A stretch of 64,000 nt of DNA from Methanocella_A sp963792125. GTDB lineage: Archaea > Halobacteriota > Methanocellia > Methanocellales > Methanocellaceae. Made by a program: the position numbers and the translations under genes. The stretch is from NCBI GenBank assembly GCA_963792125.1, contig CAWBVA010000012.1, positions 682,001 to 746,000 on the forward strand, in the 5' to 3' direction. Of this stretch, positions 52,834 through 62,390 are shown one piece after another. A model generated the notes under the pieces. It was not told the DNA's origin. It ran no database searches and saw only the letters and a list, made by a program, of their open reading frames with translations. Each line of letters begins with the position of its first letter. Positions within the stretch are counted from its first letter, which is position 1.

Positions 52834-53346
52834 ATGAGGGGGCACGGGGGGCGGATCGCTGGCAGGGTCCTGCTGAAGCGGGAAAGCGGCCTGCTCGAAG
52901 GCCTCGGCAGGGACTTCAGGTCGTCCCGGGTGCTTATGCTCCTGAGCATGATGCTGGTGATGGGCGGCGGCATCGTCGTCGTAGTGTCCCAGCTTGCCCG
53001 CGTCCTGCCCCTTGAGGATACGCACGTCAGGCTGTATTTCCAGCTGCTCATCGTCTGCCTGTCGGCCGCCTTTTTCCTCATCGCCGCCGTCGTGGCCATC
53101 AAGGACCGGCCGGAGACAGTGATCACAGATACGGGCATCCTGTACGGCGGCATCTTCCAGCGCTGGGCGGAGATTCGCTGCTGCGTTATGCGCAAGACGA
53201 GACGCGGGCTCATCGTGTGGACCCGCTCCCGGCGGCGCCTGCGCATGTACTTCCGTGCCCAGGACGCCGAGACGATCGAACAGCTATTCTACCGTTTCTG
53301 CAGCGCCGACGCCTTCGTGACCGACTGTGTGCACCGCTACCATTGA
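52834..53346 (+). CDS. Membrane protein with PH-like tail
   Basis: 170 residues. A basic cytoplasmic start, two helices (VLMLLSMMLVMGGGIVVVV; LLIVCLSAAFFLIAAVVAI) and a C-terminal domain with ITDTGILYGGIFQRWAEIRC, the pattern of bacterial PH-type (YdbT/DUF5673-like) domains. AGGGTAG lies before the ATG at 52834. It is co-transcribed with the Usp gene. Confidence 0.7.
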   Translation: MRGHGGRIAGRVLLKRESGLLEGLGRDFRSSRVLMLLSMMLVMGGGIVVVVSQLARVLPLEDTHVRLYFQLLIVCLSAAFFLIAAVVAIKDRPETVITDTGILYGGIFQRWAEIRCCVMRKTRRGLIVWTRSRRRLRMYFRAQDAETIEQLFYRFCSADAFVTDCVHRYH

Positions 53347-53376
53347 TTTTTATAGCTTGCCGCTCATTTTTCATTC

Positions 53377-53928
53377 ATGTTCAGGCGGTCAATAGGGCCG
53401 GATACGGAGCTGGCCTTGCTGGAGGCGCGGCACGCGGAGGGAGTGTTCCGGCTGATCGACCGTGACCGGGCCCACCTGAGGCAGTGGCTGCCCTGGGTGG
53501 ACAGCACGCTGTCGGCGGATGACACGAGGGAGTTCATCCGGCGCTCGCTGGAGCAGTACACGAAGGGCGAAAGCCTGGTCGCAGGCATCTGGCAAGCGGG
53601 CTGTCTCGCCGGGATCGTCAGCTTCGTCGAGATAAGCCCGGTCAATCGCTCAGCTATGATCGGCTACTGGCTCGGCGGGGAGTACGAGGGCAAGGGCATC
53701 ATGACCCGGGCCTGTGAGGCGCTGATCGACTACGGGTTCGGCGAGCTTGGCCTGAACCGCATCGTGATCAGGGCTTCGACAGACAACATGCGCAGCCAGG
53801 CCGTGCCCCTGCGGCTGGGCTTCACCCGGGAAGGCGTGGCGCGGCAGGCGGAATGGCTGAACGATCGCTTCCTGGACATGATCGTCTATTCCATGCTGCG
53901 CAGCGAGTGGCAGGCCAGAAAAATATAG
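53377..53928 (+). CDS. RimJ/RimL-type N-acetyltransferase
   Basis: 183 residues of the GNAT fold. LEARHAEGVFRLIDRDRAHL and RQWLPWVDS open the family pattern; GYWLGGEYEGKGIMTRACEA is the acetyl-CoA site, and LNRIVIRASTDNMRSQAVPL ending with GFTREGVARQ completes it. Closest in kind to the RimL/YdaF group, which acetylates ribosomal proteins or small amines. Confidence 0.9.
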   Translation: MFRRSIGPDTELALLEARHAEGVFRLIDRDRAHLRQWLPWVDSTLSADDTREFIRRSLEQYTKGESLVAGIWQAGCLAGIVSFVEISPVNRSAMIGYWLGGEYEGKGIMTRACEALIDYGFGELGLNRIVIRASTDNMRSQAVPLRLGFTREGVARQAEWLNDRFLDMIVYSMLRSEWQARKI

Positions 53929-54144
53929 CACCGTCGAGGTATGCACAGACTGGATGCTCACTAAAAGTCGCTCAATAGCATGGGTTTTAGTCGGGTGGCA
54001 AAACGTAAACAGAAGGATTCGTTGCCGGTCCGACCTGTACATGCGCATGCGCGCGCGATCGGCCCGGAGGGCCCGTTGCTTACGCCCTGACTCCCGGCGG
54101 AAACGCGGGCAATATTGTTGTGCCTGTGCGTTGATTCTCTGCTG

Positions 54145-54312
54145 ATGGGGAAACTGGGCGTGCAGAGAAATAAGGACGTGAAGCCGATCAGCCACAGGCC
54201 TGCGGGGCCGGAGATCGCGGCGGAGAAGGCCGAGGAGAAGCGCTTCGAAGAGGCCCGGCGCGAGGACAAGATCATCTCTGGCGTAAGGACGAAGATCGAC
54301 AAGAGTAAGTAG
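54145..54312 (+). CDS. Small charged protein
   Basis: 55 residues (MGKLGVQRNKDVKPISH at the start), nearly half charged, with a likely helix EIAAEKAEEKRFEEARRED. No ribosome site is strong, and the start may be elsewhere (54115). No family was recognised. The GC-rich stretch before it (about 53990-54120) is not coding as far as I can see. Confidence 0.45.
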   Translation: MGKLGVQRNKDVKPISHRPAGPEIAAEKAEEKRFEEARREDKIISGVRTKIDKSK

Positions 54313-54423
54313 TCAGTCTGGCTCTTCTACATTTTCCGTCTTTGTGTCTTCATTCCCTTCGTGTCTTAGTGGCCGCAAAACCTATTTATAAAGCCGGCAT
54401 GTCCTATAGTAAAAGGGTGGGCC

Positions 54424-55543
54424 ATGGGCGGTTACATCAGGATGCTGTTTTTCGCGGTGCTGATACTGGCGATCGCCGTTTCGGGGTGCTCGCTCCCCGG
54501 AGGGGGGCCGGGCGTATTGGCCCCGGTCTCGCCGACGCCCACGCCGGTACCGACTCCGACGCCTACGCCAGTGCCGACTCCGGCCGTAACTCCGGCCCCG
54601 GCAGTGTTGTCGCCCCTGACGGGGGCGGACGCAGGCAGGGACTACAGCCGGACGTATGCCTGGGAATACAAGGATGTCGACTGGTCGTTCACGGCCGTAG
54701 TGCAGAAGGCCCTCTATGATCGCTTTAAAGCTAAGCCCCACAGCGCGGACGTCAGCTTCGCCAGCTATGCCATGGCCAGCGAGGACCGGGACTGCCTCCA
54801 CAGCGCGACCTCGCAGTTCCACCAGGGCGGCGCCGATAAGGGTTACACGCGCTACGACGACGCCATGAACATCGTCACCTTCGTCCAGTCGGTGCCCTAC
54901 GTGGACGACCACCCGACTGGCGCACCGAAGTACCCGCTGGAGACGCTGGTGGACGGCCAGGGGGACTGCAAGGACAAGGCAGTGCTGGCCGCGGCGCTGC
55001 TCCACGAGGCAGGCTTCGACGTTGTGCTGCTCAAGTTCCCGGAACACCTGTCGGTCGGCATCAATGTCGACGCCACTGGCACGAGCTACGAGTACAACGG
55101 CGCCAGGTACTATTACATCGAGGCCACCGGCAGGAACTTGAAGATAGGCGAGGTGCCGGACCAGCTTAAGGCCGCCACCCCGGCAATCCTGCCGCTGCTG
55201 AAAAACCCGTCCCTGGAGGTCAGCGTGACCACGGCGCCGATGAGCAATGCCAGCGGCATCGTCAATTACCGGGCGCAATACTCGATACGCAATGCGGGGC
55301 CTGGCATAGCGAAGAACCTGGTGCTGACGGTTCACGCGCTGGCGCTGGGTCAGGGAGAGAACGTGGCGTGGCTGCCCGAATATATCATCGACTTAGGCGA
55401 CCTTGCCGAAGGCCAGACGATACAGTCGGACGCTTTGCTGATGATGCCAGGCCGGAGAGCCGACCCGCGTCGTATGCATCGTCACTGGCGATAACCTGGA
55501 CAGGACACAGGCGAGTACCGGCAACTTCGTGGCCGGGATGTAA
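54424..55543 (+). pseudogene. Transglutaminase-like lipoprotein with late frameshift
   Basis: A lipobox (LAIAVSGCSLPG), a Pro/Thr linker of about 45 residues (PTPTPVPTPTPTPVPTP), a transglutaminase-like domain (about 105-260) with the Cys in DGQGDCKDKAVLAAALLHEA, and a His/Asp pair around HLSVGINVDATG, then a beta domain (APMSNASGIVNYRAQYSI). The open frame stops at 55494, but the natural end (GEPTRVVCIVTGDNLDRTQ) lies in another frame, to 55543, after one break near 55455. Only the last 30 residues change, so the protein may still work. It is a cell-surface protein, and peptidase or cross-linking activity is possible. Confidence 0.8.
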
Positions 55544-55552
55544 AAACGCTTC

Positions 55553-55570
55553 CTGCCGGGAAGGCAGTTT
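55553..55570 (+). terminator. Hairpin behind the transglutaminase-like gene
   Basis: CTGCC and GGCAG pair around GGGAA, then TTT, 10 bp past the stop at 55543. Confidence 0.45.
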
Positions 55571-55611
55571 AAATTCATTCGTAAGTATTTTTGTATGGGC
55601 TTGCCGGTAGC

Positions 55612-55735
55612 TGGACACAACGTACACAACGTTTCACGACGGCACAACGGTTTATTCGGAATATGGCTCAGCGTAGCCTTATTATTTCGTATAACGTAGG
55701 TACGAACGTGGTACGTATGTGATACGTCGTGTCAG
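55612..55735. promoter_or_regulatory. Cluster of short repeats upstream of the ferritin-like gene
   Basis: CACAACG occurs three times (55616, 55625, 55643). From 55693 to 55731 there is a run of ACGT-centred units (ACGTAGGT, ACGAACGTGGT, ACGTATGTGAT, ACGTCGTG) about 10 bp apart. The rest of 55571-55856 is AT-rich without a gene. The phasing suggests sites for a DNA-binding protein. Confidence 0.4.
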
Positions 55736-55856
55736 GTGCCAGCTCAGGTATACAACCTTTCAGGAATGGGAATGAAATTGACAGACTAACGCCTGTCTGC
55801 AGACGGAATGGTTATTTATATGTATTATTATATAATAATTAATTGAGGATTGTACT

Positions 55857-56171
55857 ATGCCAGAGTTTTCCACTAATTTTTCGGGAATGAAAGCGGACAG
55901 GAAGCTGACCGACGAGGAGCTTAAGCGCGCCATCCGGTTCGACATCGCCGCGGAGTACGAGGCGGTGCAGCTATATCTCCAGCTGGCCGAGTCCACGGAT
56001 AACAAGCTGGCGATCGCCGTGCTGCGGGATATAGCGAAAGAGGAGCTGGAGCACGCCGGCGAGTTCCTGCGGCTGCTGCACGAGCTGGCCCCGGACGAGC
56101 AGGAGCACTACGATGAAGGCGCCGGGGAAGTCGAGGACATGATGAAGAAGCTGAAGGCGAAGAAGAAATAG
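55857..56171 (+). CDS. Ferritin-like diiron protein
   Basis: 104 residues, two long helices. FDIAAEYEAVQLYLQLAEST and LRDIAKEELEHAGEFLRLLH bring the E..ExxH iron ligands of the short ferritin-like domain, which must dimerise to complete a four-helix diiron site. The fold is like the small ferritins packed in or fused to encapsulins; no encapsulin gene is in the window. Iron storage or peroxide detoxification is likely. The ATG follows an AT-rich leader. Confidence 0.85.
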   Translation: MPEFSTNFSGMKADRKLTDEELKRAIRFDIAAEYEAVQLYLQLAESTDNKLAIAVLRDIAKEELEHAGEFLRLLHELAPDEQEHYDEGAGEVEDMMKKLKAKKK

Positions 56172-56329
56172 CCTTTTCTTTTTCTGCCCTCATCATGGAG
56201 AGCCCCGCGTGATTCCCATTAAATCAGGCAATATCAGGGCATTCCACGCAAACCGTGACAGACGTTTTTATCCGTTAACCGCTCTCATTTTGACAGGTTC
56301 GATTTATCGCATCAAAGGAAGGCCCGGAG

Positions 56330-58140
56330 ATGAAGCTTAACTCGATCAGGGTAAAGACGATCCTGATACTGATACCGCTGGTCATACTCCCCATACTGAT
56401 GGTAGGCATAGCCGGCACCCTGTTCTACCGCGACGTCGTCCGGCAGAACATCTGGGACGACAACCTGGGCCAGGCTAAAGCCCTGTCGGCGTTTATGGAC
56501 AGCCGCCTGAACTATTCAGCCCTGTACCTGAACAGTCTGGCCAGCCGGCCACTGGTCATCAGCGATCTGGAAAGCAATAACAGTTCAGTGCTTAACCTCA
56601 CCATCGAGTTTGCGAGCCAGAATACCGATTTTGACGACGATGTACGTGACAGACAGCTCAGGCACGATCGTTTCGAGCTATCCTGATACGCGGATGCTCG
56701 GAAAGCGTATCGATAAACCGTACATGGGCAGTATTGTCAACAAGTCGGAGTACACAGGCGGCCCTTTCATTAACGAGACCGGAGAACCCGTGATTTACAT
56801 AGGCGTGCCTGTAACCGACCGGAACGATACGCTGCTCGGGGCCATCGTGGGCGAGATCGGCACGGACACGTTAGGCCGGGAACTCTTCAGCACGCAGGCC
56901 AGGTACAATCAATACATCTACATGGTCAACGGCACGGGCCACATTATCGTGCATTCCAACCGCAGCTATATGAAGTCCGTCAAGGACTATTCCTCTGTGC
57001 CCGCAGTCCGGGAAGTCATGCGAGGCAACACAGGCATAACGGAGCAATATAACCCCATAGAGGAGCAGCAGCGGCTGGCAGCCTTCTCTGTGGTGCCAGG
57101 CGTCGGCTGGGGCATCGTCATCGCAGTGCCCGTCGACGTGGCCTATCAGCCGATCTATCATTCCACCTACATGTTCGCGGCGGCCACGCTGGCCCTGGCG
57201 ATCATTAACTGCCCTCATTGCCGTACTGCTGGGCGATTACCTGGTGAAGCCGATCACCGGCATCTCGACCGCGACGAAGAAGATGACCAACGGAGGGGAT
57301 TACCAGAGGTACCTCCCCGTGGGCAGGGACGACGAGATCGGCGAGCTGGCCCGGTCTTTCGATGCCATGTCCCGGCAGATTACCGCGGACAAGGAGCGCA
57401 TCATGGAAGAGAAGAACCGGGCGGAGCTTTATGTCGACGTCATGGGCCATGACATCAACAACCTGAACCAGTCCGCCATGGCCAACCTCGAGCTCATCCA
57501 GGACGACCCTGGCCTCACGGAAGACGAGCAGAACTCGATCAACTCGGCGCTGGCCGCAGTCAGGGGCAGCGCCGGCATCATCGACAACGTGCGGAAAATC
57601 CAGCGGATCAACGACGAGAAGCTCGACGTCATCCCGGAGGACCTGGACAGCCTGATAGGGGCCTGCGTAAAAGAGATGCCCAGGCCAAAGGAAAAGAAGG
57701 TCGTCATCAACTATACGTCAAGGCCGGGGCTGATTGTCAGCGGGAACCCGTTGCTGAAGGAGGTCTTCTGCAACCTGATCGGCAACTCGATCAAGTACTC
57801 GGGCGACGAGGTGACCATCGACATTTCCGTTGAAAAGACAGAAAAGACAGGAAGGCAGTATTACGACGTGATCATAGCGGATAACGGCAACGGCATTCCC
57901 GACGACGTGAAGCCCCGGCTCTTCCGGCGGTTCCAGCGGGGCACCACGAAAGCCCACGGCAAAGGCCTGGGGCTGTACATCGTCAGGAGCCTCGTCGAAA
58001 AGCTGGGCGGCTCGGTCAGCGTGGAAAACCGTGTGCCCGGGGAGTACAGGAAGGGCAGCAAATTCATCGTCTCGCTGCCAGCATACGAGGAGCGCACAGA
58101 TGGAGACCGACATGCAGTGACGTATGTCACATCGGCATAG
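56330..58140 (+). pseudogene. dCache-HAMP sensor histidine kinase, two frameshifts
   Basis: Frame one (56330 to about 56640): membrane helix TILILIPLVILPILMVGIAG and the start of an outside domain. Frame two (about 56640-57215): the rest of a dCache domain (YVTDSSGTIVSSYPDTRMLG; FSVVPGVGWGIVIAVP) and the start of the second helix (FAAATLALAI). Frame three (57220-58140): HAMP (VKPITGISTATKKMTNGGDY), H-box DVMGHDINNLNQSAMANLEL and the ATPase domain (IADNGNGIPDDVK; GLGLYIVRSLVEKLGGSVS). All parts are present. The core is of the same type as the kinases at 38238 and 40919. A receiver-domain gene follows directly. Confidence 0.82.
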
Positions 58141-58500
58141 CGATCGTGGAAGATGAAAAGGACCTTGTCGACATCTATAAGACGGGTGTTCGCCCGGAAC
58201 AGAATATACGTTTGTTTCGTGGCCTATAACGGTTTCGAAGCGATCAAAAAGTTCATCGAGTGCATCCCCAAGCCACGCGTCGTCCTCATGGACCACCGTC
58301 TGCCGGGCATGACCGGCATCGAGGTCACGAGAGAGATACTGAAGATCGACCCGGATGCGAAGGTCATATTCCTGAGCGCCGACTACGACGTGAAAAACGA
58401 GGCGCTGCAGGCAGGTGCCGTGTCGTTCCTGAAGAAGCCCGCCAGCATCAAAGAGATCCTGAAAGCCATCAACGACGCGCTGGATAAAAACACAAAATAA
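58131..58500 (+). pseudogene. Receiver-domain response regulator, frameshifted N terminus
   Basis: IGIAIVEDEKDLVDIY (from 58131) is the start of a receiver domain with its acidic pair. After a break near 58186 it goes on with FARNRIYVCFVAYNGFEAIK, the phosphoryl Asp in VVLMDHRLPGMTGIEV, the Thr/Ser position in VIFLSADYDV and the Lys in SFLKKPASI. There is no output domain, so it would act by protein contact. It overlaps the kinase end and is surely its partner. The true start codon is unclear, since the break lies close to it. Confidence 0.8.
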
Positions 58501-58525
58501 AGAAAAGGAGCGCCTTTCGACGCCC

Positions 58526-58669
58526 TCAAGGATTCAGTATAGGCAAGCCGCGACCGACCCGGCGATTCCGGTCTATCTTTTCGAGAGCAGCCTTCTTATC
58601 CTTCGCAGGCACACACTCGAAGGTCTCCAGGTCCTGGCCCGGTGCCACTCGCCTTTCCCATTCCTCCAT
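58526..58669 (-). CDS. Small hypothetical protein
   Basis: 47 residues, starting MEEWERRVAPGQDLETFECV and ending GRGLPILNP, with GGGGGT eight bases upstream of the ATG. Hydrophilic, one Cys. No family was recognised. The stretch from 58670 to 58872 holds nothing further that I can support. Confidence 0.45.
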   Translation of the reverse strand: MEEWERRVAPGQDLETFECVPAKDKKAALEKIDRNRRVGRGLPILNP

Positions 58670-58872
58670 TTCTCTGACCCCCGTCCGCAGCCCGGCAGGC
58701 TGCAGACATATGGCATGTAGGAAAATCATGTTGAAAAAAGTTCATCAGGCAGGGTACGGAATGGCTCATGCAGCAGGAAATGATATACGGAGGCTGTCCA
58801 CACTGAGGACAAAAAATCACAAAAAATATCATTATGTTTTTCCCGGGAAGTCTGCTCGTTAACGCGTACGAA

Positions 58873-59364
58873 TTATCGCCTGCCCAGTTCCCGGGGCGTA
58901 TATCGACCGGCTTTTGGAGGCGCAGTGTCTTGCTCGTCCACCCAGCCGCTGCAGGCATGCTCACGGCAGTCGAACTGGCGTACATAAGGCTTGATGTCCA
59001 GCAGTGGCGTGCCGTCCAGGATGTCGACGCACGCCACCTCGAGCACGTTCCCCCTCACATTTTTAAGCTCTACGACGGAGAGGCCGATGGGATTTGGCCT
59101 GCGGTTGTACCGTATGGCGAAAATGCCTCGCTCTTTCGACCCGTCGAGAAAGGGCTTTGCTACCAGCGAGTACTCTTCGGCCTTGTGGAAGTGATAAATG
59201 AGAAAGAGATGGGAAAACCCTTCGATGTCCTTCAGGCCGGCCGCAAACTCCGGGAAGACCTCTACCGTGCCCTTCGCTTCGCTGAAGGTACCCTGGATGG
59301 GCGTATCTTCCATTACATTAAACGGGGTGTGTATGATGCCGATGGCCCTGTACGTGAACTCCAT
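58873..59364 (-). CDS. trmO: tRNA N6-methyltransferase TrmO (TsaA/YaeB family)
   Basis: 163 residues from MEFTYRAIGIIHTPF (an upstream ATG at 59388 is possible). The family signatures are ERGIFAIRYNRRPNPIGLSV and DILDGTPLLDIKPYV. TrmO methylates N6-threonylcarbamoyladenosine at position 37 of certain tRNAs with S-adenosylmethionine; archaeal members are less studied. The usual RSP..RPNPIG reads RYNRRPNPIG here, a small variation. Confidence 0.88.
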   Translation of the reverse strand: MEFTYRAIGIIHTPFNVMEDTPIQGTFSEAKGTVEVFPEFAAGLKDIEGFSHLFLIYHFHKAEEYSLVAKPFLDGSKERGIFAIRYNRRPNPIGLSVVELKNVRGNVLEVACVDILDGTPLLDIKPYVRQFDCREHACSGWVDEQDTAPPKAGRYTPRELGRR

Positions 59365-59482
59365 TGTATCATTCTCGTTTCCGATCATCCTATATATGCT
59401 ACCGCACGTATTAACACATATATAGAAATGATATTGAAATGCTCGGACGCACAGGTGTGTATTTAACGGGGGCAGGAATAGA

Positions 59483-60267
59483 ATGATCTATGCCAGGAAG
59501 TACGGGAAACCGCCGTATTCTGTTGTCGTCGTCCACGGCGGCCCCGGCGCGCCGGGAAGTATGGCGCCAGTAGCCCGCGAGCTGTCGCAGGCCTGCGGCA
59601 TCATCGAGCATCTGGAGTCTGCCAGGACTATCGACGGACAGGTCCGGGAACTGCTCGAGGTCCTGCAGGAATACGGGCAGATGCCTGTCACGCTGATCGG
59701 CCATTCCTGGGGCGCCTGGCTATCCTTCATTTTTGCCGCCAGGTACCCGGAGATGGTGAGGAAGCTCATACTCGTCGGCAGCGGCCCGTTCGAGGAGCAC
59801 TACGCTGCCGGGATCATGGATACCCGGCTCGGCCGCCTTAGCGAGGAGGAGAGACACCAGGTCAGCGCCCTTACCTTGTCCCTCCGGAGCCCCGACAGCA
59901 CGAATAAGACTTCCCTTTTTTCGCTGTTTGGCGCCCTGATGTCAAAGGCGGACGCTTTCGACCCTCTGCCGGAGGGCAAGAAAGAGTAATCGAGTTCCAG
60001 GAGAACGTCTACCAGGATGTGTGGCTGGAGGGCAAGCAATTGAGGCAGAGCGGCGGGCTGCTCGCGCTTGCGAAAGATATCCGGTGCCCCGTCCTGGCCA
60101 TCCACGGCGACTATGACCCGCATCCTGCGGATGGAGTAAACGTGCCGCTGGGACAGGCGCTGAAGGATTTCCGGTTCGTCCTGCTGGAGAAGTGCGGCCA
60201 TGAGCCATGGAAAGAGCGGGCTGCCAGGGGACGGTTTTACGAGATACTGAAGGACGAACTGAGGTAA
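59483..60267 (+). pseudogene. Alpha/beta hydrolase, one frameshift
   Basis: Frame one (59483 to about 59975) holds the oxyanion loop VVVVHGGPGAPGSM and nucleophile elbow LIGHSWGAWLSF. After one break the second frame gives ENVYQDVWLEGKQLRQSGGL, the acid in AIHGDYDPHPADG and the His in EKCGHEPWKE. The protein is about 260 residues when joined, with the triad complete. It resembles prolyl iminopeptidases or small esterases. The next gene begins 4 bp later. Confidence 0.82.
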
Positions 60268-60271
60268 GTGT

Positions 60272-60733
60272 ATGGCAGGCCAGACTTTCGATACCATATT
60301 GCTAAAGGATGACAACACAAGCGGTGCCGGCATCAAGATCCCGTTCGACGTGCAGGAAGCATTCGGGAAAACGGGCAGGGTGCCTGTGAAATGCACCATC
60401 GACGGATACCCGTACCAGGGCTCGATCGTACCCTACGGAGGCACCTATTACATGGGAGTTGTCAAAAAGATCAGAGAGGCGATAGCGAAGACATACGGCG
60501 ATACGGTCCATGTCGTGATGGAACTCGATGACGGGCTCCGTGTGGTGAAGGTGCCGGAGGACTTCGCGCAGGCGCTGGCCGGGAATGCCCGGGGACAGGA
60601 GGCGTTCGAGAAGCTTTCGTACTCGCACAAGAGGGAGTACGTCGAGTGGATCGAATCGGCCAAAAAGGTAGAGACGAGGCAACGCCGCATTGCGAAGGCT
60701 GTCGAAAAGCTGATTGGGGATGAAGCGGTCTGA
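60272..60733 (+). CDS. DUF1905/YdeI-type protein
   Basis: 153 residues: a DUF1905 beta-barrel (about 5-95; KIPFDVQEAFGKTGRVPVKC, ending VHVVMELDDGLRVVKVPED) and a C-terminal helical YdeI-like part (LSYSHKREYVEWIESAKKVE). GAGGTAAG precedes the ATG. It is co-transcribed with the hydrolase. The molecular role is not known. Confidence 0.85.
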   Translation: MAGQTFDTILLKDDNTSGAGIKIPFDVQEAFGKTGRVPVKCTIDGYPYQGSIVPYGGTYYMGVVKKIREAIAKTYGDTVHVVMELDDGLRVVKVPEDFAQALAGNARGQEAFEKLSYSHKREYVEWIESAKKVETRQRRIAKAVEKLIGDEAV

Positions 60734-60740
60734 TCAGGCA

Positions 60741-61040
60741 TTTTACCTTGCCTTGCTCAGGCTATGCGACCCCTGTCACGCTCGCCAAGGGCGCCAAGTA
60801 GCCAAGAGCGCCAAGTTTTTTTACCACGAGCATCGCCAAGATCGGATGCGCGCAGGTACCATGCTGCAAGCCGACACGTCTCAGCAGATTATTAAATATC
60901 TGCTAGGAATCCAGTACAGCAATGGCAGCATCTGTCTGCTAAGATCAGGTTTTAAATAACCTTGGCTTTAAAATCCTTGGCCTGGCTACCTGGCGATCTT
61001 GGCGGGCTTTACCGGTGCGCATAGCCTGAGCAGAGTAAAA
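60741..61040. repeat. TTGGC-family inverted repeat, imperfect
   Basis: The left arm (60741-60815: TTGCTCAGGCTATGCGACC, then GCCAAG units) and the right arm (about 60963-61040: TTGGC units, then GCGCATAGCCTGAGCAGAG) are imperfect reverse complements. The centre is 145 bp without a gene. It lies between the convergent YdeI-type and DUF2115 genes. Confidence 0.7.
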
Positions 61041-61041
61041 C

Positions 61042-61654
61042 TCACATTGCCTGATATGGAAATGATATAATTATTTTAAGAGCTTCGTCCTGCTTTGCCG
61101 GGCAGAAGTTGCAGATCGAGCTCTCCACGTCCTTCTCTTTATCCCTTATTGGGCAGATGAATTCCGTACCCTGCTGCCGGACTGTAAAGCCGCCGGGGAA
61201 CGGCATTCCCACCGGATGGCCGGGCTGGTCGAGCACGAACATGATAGAATGCGCTGACCAGGTAATAATAAAGCGTCTGGAACCGGTCGTATTCACCGTC
61301 CCCGCTTCCGAAGCCGATCTCGTCGGCGGGGGCCTTCATATTGGCCACCATGGCACAGTACTCCCGATAGAGTTTAAGGTCGTGTACCTCGCCGGACAAC
61401 ATGCGGCACTCGCCTTTGCCGTACATGTACATGATCCGGCAGTATCGGCCGAAGTACTGCTCGGCGAAGTGGGGCTTCACTTTCTCACGGTACGGCGAGG
61501 GCAGCAGGCTCACCTCCCGCTCCAGCCTGGCGCTGGCCCACTGGAGGTCGGCGATGGTGTAGCGGGAGAGCGCGTTGCAGAGGGCTTCTGCGATCTCCGC
61601 TTTACCGGTCATGCCGGCGAGCGATTCCAGGAACTGCTGATCAATGTCGTCCAT
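61042..61654 (-). pseudogene. DUF2115 / UPF0305 protein, one frameshift
   Basis: The first frame (61654 to about 61245) starts MDDIDQQFLESLAG and has a helical body (ARLEREVSLLPSPYREKVKP). The second gives the Cys-rich end that marks this methanogen family: PVGMPFPGGFTVRQQGTEFI, CPIRDKEKDVESSICNFCPA. A metal site is likely in that end. About 203 residues when joined. Function unknown; the family is almost confined to methanogens. Confidence 0.8.
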
Positions 61655-61726
61655 GAGAACAGGAGTATCAATGTCAAAACAGGATAAAAGGTTTCTGGGG
61701 TCTGGGAGATTTACTTTGTTCTGGCT

Positions 61727-61916
61727 ATGTGCCTCCTGTCAGGCTATCCAAGGGTGCCAAAGGCCAGGGGTGCCAAGGTTGTTATCTGAGAGGAAATCGA
61801 GTTAAATGCGTCGACTGGCTATCCGCTCGCGCGCGCGTGCGCATGAAGGCAACCAGTACTAACGGTCTTATCCACAAACGTCCCGGTGCCCCGGGCTAGC
61901 CTGACAGGAGGCACAT
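61727..61916. repeat. Inverted repeat with 19-bp perfect ends
   Basis: 61727-61745 and 61898-61916 are exact reverse complements (ends ATGTGCCTCC / GGAGGCACAT). Just inside are TTGGC-type units on the left and CCGGTGCCCCGG on the right. The centre has a GCGCGCGCGTGCGC patch. No gene is seen from 61655 to 62009. Confidence 0.7.
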
Positions 61917-62009
61917 TGAATAGAAACGGCAGATACTGTTCTTATTCCGGCTGCTCCATGAGTACGAACGGATTGCTATACAGGCCTCTGTGATAGAACT
62001 TTGTAACTC

Positions 62010-62327
62010 TTATTTAACAATCCTGTCAGGGTTTTCCACCAATTTGCGAATCCTGCGGACATCGATGGCGATATGGATGACACTGCCGCAGATCACCACT
62101 ACCAGCACAGCAAAACCAAAGCACAGGGACATTAAGAGGTAAATGCTGGCCGGGTTCAGTCCAAGCAGCCTGTAAGTCAGGCTGGGAGTGAATCCACCTG
62201 TGGTAAAATAAAAGTAAATATACGCGAGGGCCGATGCGATAAGCACAATTGCTACAGGTATAAGGATGATGGTTATGAGAACTTTCTGTACCGTCTGGAC
62301 AGGGCTAACCACAATATAAACCTCCAT
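62010..62327 (-). CDS. Two-helix membrane protein
   Basis: 105 residues. VLITIILIPVAIVLIASALA and ASIYLLMSLCFGFAVLVVVI cross the membrane, and the tail (RRIRKLVENPDRIVK) is basic. GGAGGTT precedes the ATG. No family was recognised. Confidence 0.65.
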   Translation of the reverse strand: MEVYIVVSPVQTVQKVLITIILIPVAIVLIASALAYIYFYFTTGGFTPSLTYRLLGLNPASIYLLMSLCFGFAVLVVVICGSVIHIAIDVRRIRKLVENPDRIVK

Positions 62328-62390
62328 ATTGAATATAGCCTCGGTATTAGGAAGAATGATATTTACAGAATAAATTGTTCAGACACCTGT

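Noticed and set aside
58596..58985. 129-codon minus-strand frame
   Set aside because: Overlaps trmO in the wrong frame; a shorter frame at 58526-58669 reads better.
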